Origin: Chlorokybus atmophyticus
Lineage: Eukaryota > Streptophyta > Chlorokybophyceae > Chlorokybales > Chlorokybaceae
Reading direction: 5' to 3'
Assembly: GCA_009103225.1 (NCBI GenBank)
Contig: RHPI01002990.1
Location: 320,965 to 384,964, forward strand
Length of the DNA: 64,000 nt
The notes under the pieces were generated by a model. It was not told the origin of the DNA. It did no database searches and saw only the letters and a program-made list of their open reading frames with translations. Position numbers and translations under genes: made by a program. This document shows positions 42,453 to 55,544 of the stretch, piece by piece (position 1 is the stretch's first letter; each line of letters starts with the position of its first letter).

Positions 42453-43118
42453 TGTGGATGGTGCTGGTCATGTTTTGATATTTGCATTTTCATAGTTTTG
42501 TAGTACCTGGTTAGGTGGCTGGTTAGAAAACTGGGTGTCTTATTGGTGATACCGAGCGCCATGTAGAATTGAATACCGCAGCTGTGGTACAAATGTACAT
42601 ACTTGCTGGAATGAGCCTATGTATGAATAGATGAGTCTTTTGTGGAGGGTTGTACTGAATCAAGGTTGCTGTAGTTTTGCAATCTGGAGCTGCTCTAGTG
42701 TGGTGATTGTGAGCCAAGTTGTGGTGGTCTTTCGCTCAAATTGCTTGCATCTGCAGGTTTTGCACAACACACGTGGTGCAGGTGACAACCACTGCCGTGT
42801 TAGTCATGCATGCATGACTAACAGGGAGGGCAGTAAAAGTAGTAGCGTTAAGGTAGGGAGTAGAGTTAGCCCGGTGGTCGTGTATGCAACGTGCAGGTGC
42901 GTTGGGTTGCTTGCATGTGGTTGATGCTGTGCGAATGTGGCTATCATTTGCTCGCATGTCCTGTACACTTCTTTTACCACTGTCGTGACAACACTCGAGA
43001 CCAGGAGTTGTTGTAGAGCGCAGACCACAGTTGGCAGGTTGTTCGTGTAAACAAGCCTCACCACGAATCGCTTACTCCAATCTTACTCCAGATGAGCGTG
43101 GTTCAGTGGTAGGGGTAA
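42453..43118. other. Intergenic between convergent MEAK7 and SPX-EXS genes
   Basis: No gene supported. Contains the 26-bp palindrome at 42798 and a following motif (GGGCAGTA, TAGGGAGT, AGCCCGGTGGT) shared with 25450-25515. Confidence 0.5.
42798..42823. repeat. Perfect 26-bp palindrome with GCATGCATGC-type core
   Basis: Arms TGTTAGTCATGCA and its complement meet with no loop. The right arm continues CTAACAGGGAGGGCAGTA, resembling sites at 10470 and 25445. May be an element end. Confidence 0.75.
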
Positions 43119-44616
43119 TCACTTAACCGCACGGATACCACAATTGTTTTTAGTGCTCTTTTCCCATTCTGAACAAGAGTTTGTTACCACATTGACAGTG
43201 GCTTTGCCGTCCTTGTCGTGGTAGAGCAGACTCGTGACAATGACCAGCATAGCCAGCGCGTACTTTGTTATGTCGGGAAGGTGCTTGCGGTCCTTCTCAT
43301 ATGCATCGTGTAACCGCCGAAAGCACTGCACGTGCGTAAGCATGTTCTTGTTGCAGTTACGTTGTAATACAATACTTGTTGGGAAGTTGTGTGTGTATGT
43401 GTATGTGAAGTGCAGCATATGCACCCTGCATCACCCGGCAAAAAAAAGGAAGGCAGCCGACAATGTAGCTAAAGTTTGGAAATACGGGATCCTCCATGAT
43501 GGTGCGGAAGTTGCGCGTGGCGTACTTCCCGCCAACATAGTAGCACACACTAGATTGCAAGCCATACAGAAATCTAACCTGCAAACAACACATTTGGAAT
43601 TCACGTGTATCGCACGCACACGCACACGCACACGCACACGCACACGCACACGCACCTGGCTAGTGAGCTCACCCAGGAACTTACCCCTAGTAAGACAAGA
43701 GGGATGATGTCGGCTGAGTCGGCACCGAGGCGAAACCAATTGGAAACTGCTCTGAATGAGCACCTGTAGACCTGCTCTCCCAACAGAGGGGCAATGCAAG
43801 CTGCCACAAAACACAGCACCTCCACGTGGCCGTGTGTGCGTGCGCGTACGTTCATGAGTGCGCACACGTCAGTGCGTGGGTGCAAGATATACGCGCAATG
43901 TCCACAATGCCAGGTTGGTCGACACGCGCGCGCATGCCCGCACCTCTTGAGGCCGGAGTACGGTTGCTAAGTGGAAGTTGATTATGAACGGGTAACTGAT
44001 TTCGCACCGCATGAACACCGTCAGGTTGACGCCGTGTAAGTAGTAGAGGTGTAGCATGAGTAGGATAAGCTCGCGGTAGAACGGGAACATCGCCTCGTAA
44101 TAGAACGGCGCAACCGCGTAATACGTGGAGTAGTTGATGACAAGCAACACCATCACAAGACACACCCGGTCGGTGAACCCAACAATCCCACCCAACAAGA
44201 AAGCAAACAGCTGGCCTGTCTTGCGCTCGTTTAGCTTGAGAATCCGCATCGCCTGCTTGTGTTCGTTGTGTGTTAAGCGTGAGGCAAAGTCGGCTTCGAT
44301 TGTCCTCATGATGTGCTGCACCTGCGTGGGCTTCAGCACAACACTTGTTGTATCGTGAAGCTGTTCGGGCAAGCATGCGTTGGAGCAACGCGTGCGCAAG
44401 TGTGCATTTGATTACGACACAACAATTACGTTTAATCCTGCAGGTGCCGAAGCAGTTCTTGCCTGGAAGTGGGCTTAGGATACAGCAGCCATGTGGACGT
44501 TGCGTGTGTTGCACGCGTCGAAGAGCTTGTCATGTTTCTTCAGGACCTCGCAGATGGCCAGGTGCGCTGGGCACCAAGAAGTTGTACAGAAACTCCAGCT
44601 CTTTTAATGCCAGCTT
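43119..44616 (-). CDS. SPX-EXS protein (XPR1/PHO1/SYG1-like), 5' end and SPX start unresolved
   Basis: Exons about 44566-44484, 44360-43944, a piece ending at 43685, 43578-about 43440 and 43325-43119 carry SPX and EXS signatures: CEVLKKHDKLFDACNTR (SPX KILKKHDK motif), VQHIMRTIEADFASRL, then helices (GFTDRVCLVMVLLVI; LYYLHGVNLTVFMR), a possible EXS start (YPFIINFHLATVLRPQE), SVCYYVGGKY, GCLPFFCRVMQ and CFRRLHDAYEKDRKHLPDITKYALAMLV. XPR1/PHO1 proteins export phosphate and sense inositol pyrophosphates through SPX. Oddities: the EXS part ends soon after the KYALAM helix with NNCGIRAVK and a TGA, lacking the usual final region; and just upstream of the KKHDK exon an SPX-like stretch (LALKELEFLYNFLVPSA) runs in another frame. 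So it may be frame-broken, or exons are missed. The intron near 43600-43655 is a (TGCG)-rich run on the sense strand. Confidence 0.65.
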
Positions 44617-46643
<2,027 letters not shown>

Positions 46644-47924
46644 ATGTGGGCGGCCGTGAGGGCTGCGAGGAGAGGGGTGGCGTCCGGGACCAACCTTGTC
46701 GGTGAGAGACAGCTGCTGCTGCAGCAACAGTCGCAGCTGCTCCAGCAGCAGCAGCAGCAACAGCAGCAGTCACAGCTGCACAAGCGTTTGCTGCTTAAGC
46801 TACAGACGCTTTCCCCCAGTGTCCGCCCAGCTGGCGCTGTCTCGGCTGCAGCAACCGAGGCGGCTGCAGCAGCAGCGTCAGGGACAGGTGTTCCTGGTGC
46901 CACTGGCTTCTGGCGCCGTGCGGCAGAAGCTTACGTGCGATGGAACAAGTAAGACAGTGGTCCACGCAGCCAGTGTCTTGTGCTTGCTCAATTGCTAACG
47001 AGGGTGTCGCTTGCTGAAGTTGTGTGCTGGCTTTGTTTGTAGTGAGAGGCCATTCGTGACAAGAGCGGCGACAGCTGGCACCATTTTCTTGGCCAGCGAT
47101 CTGTCTGCGCAAGTACTGACCAGCGTGGTGGCCACGCCGCCTCAGACGCTTGCAGCTACTCCAGCGAGGTAGGCAAGACAGGTTGCATGTGTATGCTCAA
47201 TCAGCAATTGCGCGCACCTTCAGACTGACATGTGTACATTGCTTCACAGCACTGGACTGCTGCCTGCATTCAAATGGGAGGCAGAAAGGTCCCTCCGTAT
47301 GCTTAGCTTAGGCCTGTTCTTGTCTGGGCCAGGCCAGCACATGTGGTTCTCCTTTCTACATAAGTGAGTATCATGTCATGTCAAAACACACATGCAACGT
47401 TCAAGCACAGCTGCATCTTCCAGTTGTTGCACTAGTCCTTCAGCTGTGCATTATATGCTTTGCAGGTACTTGCCTTCAAGAAAACCGCCTTTTGTTGTGT
47501 TGAAAGTGGCGTTAGGCCAGCTGCTGTATGGCCCATTCTTCACAGCTCTATTCTTCGCTGCCAATGGCTACTTGCAAGGTGGGTTATTCAATGTTCAAGT
47601 TCACGTTTGTTGCATAGACTAGGCATGGGACCTTACGCTGCTTGTTGGTCCAATCTCTCAGGGCACAACACCGAGCAGGTCAAGTCCAACTTGAAGGAGA
47701 AGCTCATACCAACATTGAAGGCGGGGTTGATGGTGTGGCCCATTGCCGACGCCATAAACTACAAGCTGGTGCCGGCGAGCATGCAGGTGCTCTTCATAAA
47801 CTGCTGTGCGTTTCTGTGGACGATTTACCTGGCCGCTGTTGTGAACAAGAGCGAATCCAGTAGTAGTGAACAACAGGGAAGTGTAGCCAAGGGTGAGGCT
47901 GCAGCAGAATTGGCGCATCAATAG
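46644..47924 (+). CDS. Mpv17/PMP22-family membrane protein
   Basis: Five exons (46644-46948, 47043-47168, 47250-47363, 47466-47578, 47662-47924) give 306 residues. The family core fits: ERPFVTRAATAGTIFLASDLSAQ, MLSLGLFLSGPGQHMWFSFL, LGQLLYGPFFTALFF and the closing LKAGLMVWPIADAINYKLVPASMQVLF, with four short helices. Mpv17/PMP22 proteins are small channels of inner mitochondrial, peroxisomal or plastid membranes. The N-terminus (MWAAVRAARRGVASG) looks like an organelle presequence and is followed by a Gln-rich run of about 30 residues (QLLLQQQSQLLQQQQQQQQQ) and an Ala-rich spacer, unusual for this family. Start is the first ATG before the basic leader. The 5' part of exon 1 is repeated exactly at 53530-53841. 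Confidence 0.9.
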
Positions 47925-48863
<939 letters not shown>

Positions 48864-49139
48864 ATGGTGGTCCGGGTGCGGGTGCTCTACTTTGCGCGGG
48901 CGCGGGAGCTCGCCGGCGGTCGGGGCGAGGAGGACCTGGAGCTGGGCGACGAGGGTGGCGCTCAGCCCAGCACGGACTCCTGCGTCGAGGAGATCCTCCG
49001 CCGCCATCCGGCCCTGGCCGACCTCCTCCCGTCCGTCGTCCTCGCCCTCAACCAGGAGTACATTGACAAGGCCGCCGGCCCCCTTCCCCTCCGCGACGGC
49101 GACGAGCTCGCCTTCATCCCTCCTATCAGCGGCGGCTAA
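48864..49139 (+). CDS. MoaD/MOCS2A: Molybdopterin synthase small (sulfur-carrier) subunit
   Basis: A single exon of 91 residues. It starts with a beta-grasp strand (VVRVRVLYFARARELAG), contains ALNQEYIDK and ends DGDELAFIPPISGG. The terminal Gly-Gly is the site thiocarboxylated in MoaD/CNX7; the small subunit then gives sulfur to precursor Z in molybdenum cofactor synthesis, in the cytosol. Length fits the family (about 80-100). Start at ATG 48864 gives no targeting leader. Its stop lies 45 nt before the start codon of MurJ on the same strand, too close for a normal poly(A) site plus promoter, so the two may share one transcript. Confidence 0.92.
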   Translation: MVVRVRVLYFARARELAGGRGEEDLELGDEGGAQPSTDSCVEEILRRHPALADLLPSVVLALNQEYIDKAAGPLPLRDGDELAFIPPISGG

Positions 49140-49184
49140 CTCGTCAGCTAGTTAGCAGCTGTTTAGCAGCTGCTTTTTCCCCAC

Positions 49185-52100
49185 ATGCCTCTTCCATGCA
49201 TAAGCTTGAGCTCCGGCGCTTCATGCTCCTACCCCTACGCCTCCTCCGCAGCCGCATGGCGCTTGACAGCCCCCGCAGCAGCTGCCTCATGCAAGCCAGT
49301 AGAAGCGAGTCCTTGTGCCCATGGGCGTCTGCGCAGGAGAGTTAGTGCTGTTGCTTGGAGGGTGCGCAGACGGCGGAAAGCGCAATTCTGCAGCTTTGCG
49401 GCCTCCTCCTCTGCTGCGCAACCTCAAGGAAGCAGCAGCTTAGGGGAAAAGCCTGCGGCTAAGGAGGAAGAAAGGCAGGAATCAGGTATGCGCTTGTGGT
49501 TTGGTGAGTGTGCAGTTGTGGGTGGACAGTGCCGAGCAGTGAGTGAAGTTGACAGCTGACTGCGATCTATCTTGTCTCAACCAGAGGCGCCTTCTGCTCT
49601 ACGCGTCGCGGGCATTGTTGGTGTTGCTACCCTAACCAGCAAGCTGCTTGTAAGCGCGTGGCGTTGTGCATGCTCTACATGCAGCTAGTGCACCTGCATG
49701 TGTACTTTGAGAGCTCTTGGTATCTTTTGGTTACTGGAGTATTGTTGTGGCTACATGGTATGTGCAGACTCGTTCTCATGACAGGGGGATGAGATTTATG
49801 AAAGGCTTGTTGTGCGTTGTATGCAGGGCACAGTGAGGGAGGTGGCATTGGCTGCTGCATTCGGCGTTGGGCCGGTTGCGGAAGCCTTAAGTTATGCCAC
49901 AATGCTTCCGGGTTTTTTCCTTGCCCTTCTGGGAGGTGAGATTACTCAAAACTTCCACATACTCATACAACAAGCAGGTTGCTTGCCGTGTTGCCTCACA
50001 GCTACTTACTTCGTGAAGGCATCAATGGACCCTTCCACAGCGCAATGGTTGCTGCACTTAGGTCAGTACAAAGTTTCATAGCAAAGTTGAACAGAATCAC
50101 TGGGCTCACTCTTGCTTGTTGTGCTGTCATTCAACAGCAAGCGCAACAAGCAAGAGGGTGCACGACTTGTGGAATCAGTCACGACGCTAGTTGCTCTCTC
50201 CATGCTCGTGTTCACCATCGCCATTGCTGTGTTCGCCGGTCCCCTCATCGACCTTTCTGCACCCGGGTAAGCTATAAACTATTGCCACCTGCACTGCATG
50301 TTACTGCCCGTCGTCACAGCTTGACTGCTGCAAGCACACCTGCTCAGGTTGAGGGTGAGTGCAAGCGCAAACTGGCAACTTACTCAGGCAATTGCCATCA
50401 TGCAGGTACATGCACCCATCCAAGATGTTACATGTTCACAAAACAGATCTGTGTTGAGTGGTGTATTGTGTTATACAGTGTACATGCATGACTAAGTTTG
50501 TAACTCACTGTGCATGTGTTGCGGCCAGCTCCGTATACTGGCCCCTTGTGCAGTGCTCGCTGGGTTGATCGGCGTTGGCTTTGGCACCCTCAGGTGAGCT
50601 TTTGTACGGCCATCAACATCAACACACACATGCATGCAACGCAACATCGTCCAACATTTGCACAGCGCGAATGGTGTGTACGCCATCCCATCCCTCTGCC
50701 CTTCACTGTCAAGCCTTTCGGTCTTGGCTGCCACTGCCAGTTATCTTGTATTCTTTGGCAAAGACAGCACGTCCCTCAGTCCGTCCCTGGCAATGAAAGG
50801 TACTCACGCTACACAACGACTGTTGAGTTGTCATAGAGGACTCATGTCATGCTGTTGACTCCAGGAGGCGTGCTGATAGCGATTGGTCTTTTGACGGGAG
50901 CCGTGTTGCAGTATTTGGTTCAGGCGGCGGTTCAGTACAAGAAAGGAATGGGGGTCATGAGGTTCAGGTGGCCTTCTTTAAAGGACCCAGGTGTTAATGA
51001 GGTAGGCCTCACACTCGTGGCACATGAGTGGCTGGTTAGCTGCGCCCTTCAGCAATCGCTATCCGTGTAGGTCATTGGGGTCATGGTGCCAGGTTCAGTT
51101 GCGGCGGGCATGATGCAGATTGCAACCTACACTGATCTATACTTTGCATCCTTTCTTCCGCGCGCTGCAGCAGCACTTGGCTACGCCAACATCCTTGTCC
51201 AGGTACCCTTGTTGGGGCGCTTGTTTGTTAACGGTTGCTTGCATGACTCTCAAGTGAACCACTGAGCGAGTTACTAACCAACTCTCTGTTGCCAGGCACC
51301 ATTGGGCATACTGAGCAGCGCGCTGCTTGTCCCCATACTGCCAGTGTTTGCACGGCTGTCGCAGCCACATCAGTGGCCGCAACTTAAACAGAAGATCCGT
51401 CAGGCTTTCATAGTGTCTTTGGTATGTTCAGCGGGTGGTACGGTCTGTGGTCTGCTGTGCTTAAACACCCACAGTACTCTGCAGTGTTGCAACGCATGCC
51501 TATGTCTCAATGTCCTTAACATCAAATGCAGGTGGCCACACTGCCGCTGACCGCCACCTTGATCCCCTTGTCCAAGCCGATAGTGAACGTCTTGTTCGAG
51601 CGCAAGGCATTTGATGCTGGAGCCAGCGCCCTCGTGTCCTCTCTGCTGTGCTGCTGTAAGCTATACGGCACGGTTCACAGCCTGTCAAACTTATCCGCAT
51701 GCCAGTGCGTTGGTCACGACGTTGATCGCATCAGCATTGCGCAGATGCAAGTGGTGCCGGGTTTTATCTCGCACGCGATGTGGCCGTGCGGGTGTTCTAC
51801 GCTTTGGGTGACGGCACACCTCCTTTCGTGATCAGCAGCCTTGCCATCATTGGCAACGCATTTCTTGACTGGCTCTTCGTACGCCACTTCAACTTTGGGG
51901 CGCAAGGCCTGGTATGGTGTTTTGGGATATAGTTGCTGGATGCCAAGGATGCAGCATATTGACATGTATGATGTACCCACGTGCAGATTTTTGCTACAAC
52001 AGCGATGAATGCGGCATCGGTGTTGGCATTATTGGTGCTGATATCTCGTCGACTTGGCGGTCTGGAGTTCAAGACTTGGATCAGACCGCTTGTAACGCTT

Positions 52101-52408
52101 CTATCAGCTGCTGTGTGTGCTTCAGCGGCAACCGGCATAACATTTCAAGCACTGCAGAGCCTGCAATTGCATTCCTGGTAAGAAATATACGCTCTGTTCG
52201 CATGGCATGACCCTTGCATGTCCTGCAGCTTCCTTCTGACTGATTGAAGAAATCATGTGCGTCTTGCAGGTTTGCTCGAGTGTTTGCAGTAGGCCTTGCT
52301 GGCGTCACAGGCTTGGCGGTGTTTGTGGCAACAGTCGTAGTTGCGAGATTGCCTGAGGCTACCAGCGTGATGCAGAGTGTCAGACAACGGCTTGCGCCAG
52401 CTGCTTAA
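49185..52408 (+). CDS. murJ: Plastid-targeted MurJ/MviN lipid II flippase
   Basis: Fifteen exons (49185-49485, 49585-49649, 49827-49935, 50019-50061, 50138-50266, 50348-50405, 50529-50593, 50666-50799, 50865-51001, 51071-51202, 51296-51421, 51532-51655, 51745-51911, 51987-52177, 52270-52408) close in frame to 639 residues. A basic, Ser/Ala-rich leader of about 100 residues resembles a transit peptide. The rest follows bacterial MurJ with about 14 helices: GTVREVALAAAFGVGPVAEA, GINGPFHSAMVAAL, KRNKQEGARLVESV, LRILAPCAVLAGLIGVGFGTL, QIATYTDLYFASFL, GILSSALLVPILPVF, the signature VNVLFERKAFDAGA, and FYLARDVAVRVFYALGDGTPP. MurJ flips lipid-linked peptidoglycan precursor. In algae and mosses such genes relate to a peptidoglycan layer around the plastid; that is the likely role. 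No frame damage. Confidence 0.92.
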
Positions 52409-53529
52409 TGTAGCTCAATTCGTGACCTCAGGTTGCTGACAGCTTGCTTGCTTGATTGTGCCTGGATCTTTGTTTGATCATTGACTGTGTCGGCAACTGT
52501 TGTTAATTGCCTAGCCACATGGCTAGTGCTCGCCAACCTGGTACGTTTATTTTTGTGTCATAAAAGTGGTAGAGGCTTGAAGCGAACAGTAGCCAGGATT
52601 TCGCACGAGTGCTTTAGTGAGAGAGTTCGTTGCAAGTAGGACAAGTATAAGAGCTAACACTTGCAAACACCACATTGTGGCAGCGCAGGTCAGCCGCCCC
52701 AATTGGTAGCTCCCATGTTGACGATGGTTATAGAGCGCAATTGGTTTGTCAATAATGTGTGGGTTGGGGCTACCATTACACACCCCACCAGACATGTGTT
52801 ATTCACACGGCTTGTAAAGGATAATTCTATCCAAGGAGGATTCATTGCGGGAAAAATCCACCAAACTAGTTCATTCAATCTTTGTGTTGAGAACATGGCA
52901 ATGTGGTTCCTTTATGTTGCCATTATCTACTAGTAATGGTGCTACACATGAGTTTGGAACAACTTATAAATGGCATTCATGTATGCACCATGCCCATGAA
53001 AGCGTTCTCCAATGAATTGTCCCTTTGCAATGCTTTATACCAATGGACAATACACATTCAGCAAGAATATTGACCTTCTTGCGTGTATAAGATATGCATG
53101 TGGTATTACGAAACATTCATTATTGCCATGTCGTTATGAAATGGAACATTGGAAGATAATTGTAGCTAATGACAATGTCGCATCACATGTCATCCTTGAA
53201 CTCCCATCATCTTTCATTAATAGCGGGAGAGCTCTTGTATCACTGACATGTGTTAAGTATAGGCAGGCGCAAGGCACTCACGCAACAGTCACAAATCAGT
53301 CACAAGGAGCAAGCATGAGGCAAGCTAGAACACAAGAGACGACCTCATCATCTTGAATTCAATCACAACGCATAACAATTGATAAGAATCATTGGATGTT
53401 TTGTGATAAAGAGATTACGTCCATGCAAGCAAATAATCAGCTCGGTTTGTATTCTTGCTTATTCTTGCTTATGGGATTAGGATTTGATATCGACATTGAT
53501 TACCTTAGACACGTTGCACCGGGGGGGGG
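52409..53529. other. Intergenic, AT-richer
   Basis: MurJ 3' flank then about 1 kb of AT-richer DNA. An open frame at 53012-53356 (+) has no recognisable domain. Ends in a run of about nine G (53521-53529) right before the duplicated block. Confidence 0.45.
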
Positions 53530-53841
53530 CTCGTACGGGTGTTAGGCTGGGCAGCGGCCAGGTGGTTGAGGACGTAATTGGCGTCGTTGGCGATGTGGGC
53601 GGCCGTGAGGGCTGCGAGGAGAGGGGTGGCGTCCGGGACCAACCTTGTCGGTGAGAGACAGCTGCTGCTGCAGCAACAGTCGCAGCTGCTCCAGCAGCAG
53701 CAGCAGCAACAGCAGCAGTCACAGCTGCACAAGCGTTTGCTGCTTAAGCTACAGACGCTTTCCCCCAGTGTCCGCCCAGCTGGCGCTGTCTCGGCTGCAG
53801 CAACCGAGGCGGCTGCAGCAGCAGCGTCAGGGACAGGTGTT
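53530..53841 (+). repeat. Exact 312-bp copy of 46581-46892 (Mpv17 exon 1), ending at an N
   Basis: Base-identical to the Mpv17 upstream edge plus most of exon 1 (poly-Gln part included). Starts after a G run and ends at the N at 53842. It has no following exon, so it is not a gene. Same layout as 13863-14776. Confidence 0.9.
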
Positions 53842-53842
53842 N
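53842..53842. other. Assembly gap (single N)
   Basis: Joins the Mpv17 copy to the sequence 78 bp upstream of the DapA start; the DapA promoter is therefore missing or unplaced. Confidence 0.9.
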
Positions 53843-53919
53843 CGGCTGAACACTGTTACAGGAGTCATCAATTTCAAGGTCAACCCTAAAACGCGCGCGC
53901 GCATAAGTGTTGCAGCGCC

Positions 53920-55544
53920 ATGGCGGCGGCGACTGCGGCGGCGAGTGGGACGACGACATGGCGGACGACCGCAGCCTCCACAACTCCTCAGCCACGCAGG
54001 ACAAAAAGGAGCAGGCCAGGAAGGACGCGGGCTACATTCGTATCGCCAGCTGCCGGAGAGGCGGCGACCTCGACGTCCTCCTCAACAACTCCTCAGAGGA
54101 CGACACCAACGGCGACGCCCAGGACGTGGCCGGCAGGGGCGGCGAAGGTGCTGGGCAGCAGGCTGATCTCTGCAGTAAAGACGCCGTACCTGCCGGATGG
54201 GCGCATTGACCTGGACACGTACGACGTGCTGGTGGCCGCCCAGGAGGCGGCGGGCGTGGAGGGGCTGATTGTAGGCGGGACCACCGGCGAGGGCCAGCTC
54301 ATGGCGTGGGACGAGCAGGTCGTCCTCATCGCCCACACTGTTCGCTCCTTCCCCCGCCTCGCCGTCATTGGCAACACCGGCTCCAACGCCACAAGAGAAG
54401 CTCTGCACGCCACTGAGCAGGTAGCAATCACTTTCATACGCTTGCACATTGCAATAATCGAGCAGCAGCTTTTACAGCAGCGTCCTCCCTCTACGCCATT
54501 CTCTTAGGCTTTGGAAAAGTGGATTTGCCTTTCTTGCTTGCATATTGCTTGCATCTTGCCCCATGCATGCATGCATGAGTTGCTCATGGCAACCCCTAGC
54601 AGTGCATGCGAGTGTGCCAGGTGGGTGGGTTGGCATGTGAAAGCTTGTAAGCTTAGTGAGTTGTGCATGCGTGTAGGGCTTTGCGGTGGGCATGGACGCC
54701 TCCTTGCAAATCAACCCGTACTACGGCAAGACTTCAGAGGCGGGGCTGAAGGCCCATTTTGGTGCCGTGCTCGGGGTGGGTCCGGGTATTGTGTACAATG
54801 TCCCGGGCAGGACTTGCCAGGATCTGCCCGCCAGCCTCATGCGCGACCTCGCGGGAGCGCACCCCGACACGCTGTTGGGTGTGAAGGAGTGTGCGGGCAA
54901 CAACCGCATTGCCACCTTGTCTAGTGCCGTCCCGGCCGTCTGGTCTGGCAATGATGACCAGTCGCATGATGCCAGATGGGACCACGGCGCCAAGGGTGTC
55001 ATATCCGTCACATCTAACCTTGTCCCGGGCCTTATGCGAAGGTATGCATGCATGTTTGTGCGCAGATCTCCTGCAAGTACAGCATGCCTCCCTAGCTAGA
55101 TGCATGCAGAGTTGATGTTTCATGGGTGAAGCGGCGAGCTGCTGCTGCGCTGAGTCATTTTACGTGCAGCTCGCTGCGATACTGTGTCGCACGCAAGCAT
55201 AGGTTGCGTGCGTGGTCCATGTTGGTGTGTAGTTCAGTGTTCTTACCCATCATGTTGCGCGCAGGTTGATGCATGACGGTCCAGACTCAGCGTTGGCAGA
55301 GTCGCTGCTGCCGTTGATAGACTGGCTGTTCTCAGTGCCTAGTCCGATCCCGCTGAACACGGCGCTAGCAATGCTGGACATGTGCCGGCCGGTGTTTCGG
55401 TTGCCATACGTGCCTCTCGACAAGCCCAAGCGGGAGGAGTTTGTGCGCATCGCCGATCAGCTCGGGCGTCATCACTTCCTTCAAGGACCACGCGGACTCA
55501 GGTTGCTAGAAGATGAGGACTTCACTGTTGTTGCGCGCTATTAG
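53920..55544 (+). CDS. dapA: 4-hydroxy-tetrahydrodipicolinate synthase (DHDPS), plastid-type
   Basis: Three exons (53920-54420, 54677-55041, 55265-55544) give 381 residues. DapA condenses pyruvate with aspartate semialdehyde, the first committed step of lysine synthesis, in the plastid. Visible active-site parts: GGTTGEG (pyruvate-binding Thr pair), [16 protein letters not shown] (catalytic Tyr and Arg), and GVKE with the Schiff-base Lys. The end ([26 protein letters not shown]) is as in plant enzymes. The first 75 residues or so are Thr/Arg/Ser-rich and fit a transit peptide. The usual lysine feedback region is present but was not checked residue by residue. Codon use is very GC-rich in exon 1. 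Only 78 bp of upstream sequence remain before a gap. Confidence 0.93.

Noticed and set aside
43093-43135. tRNA-like start (GTGGTTCAGTGGTAG) near 43100
   Set aside because: The box resembles a tRNA D-arm, but no acceptor pairing or T-arm follows.
50348-50405. Two micro-exons (7 and 18 nt) with a 33-nt intron in MurJ
   Set aside because: The 33 nt are in frame and open, and the single 58-nt exon fits the bacterial MurJ spacing better.
53012-53356. 114-residue open frame between MurJ and the assembly join
   Set aside because: AT-rich, no domain, no intron logic; possible transposon relic but unsupported.
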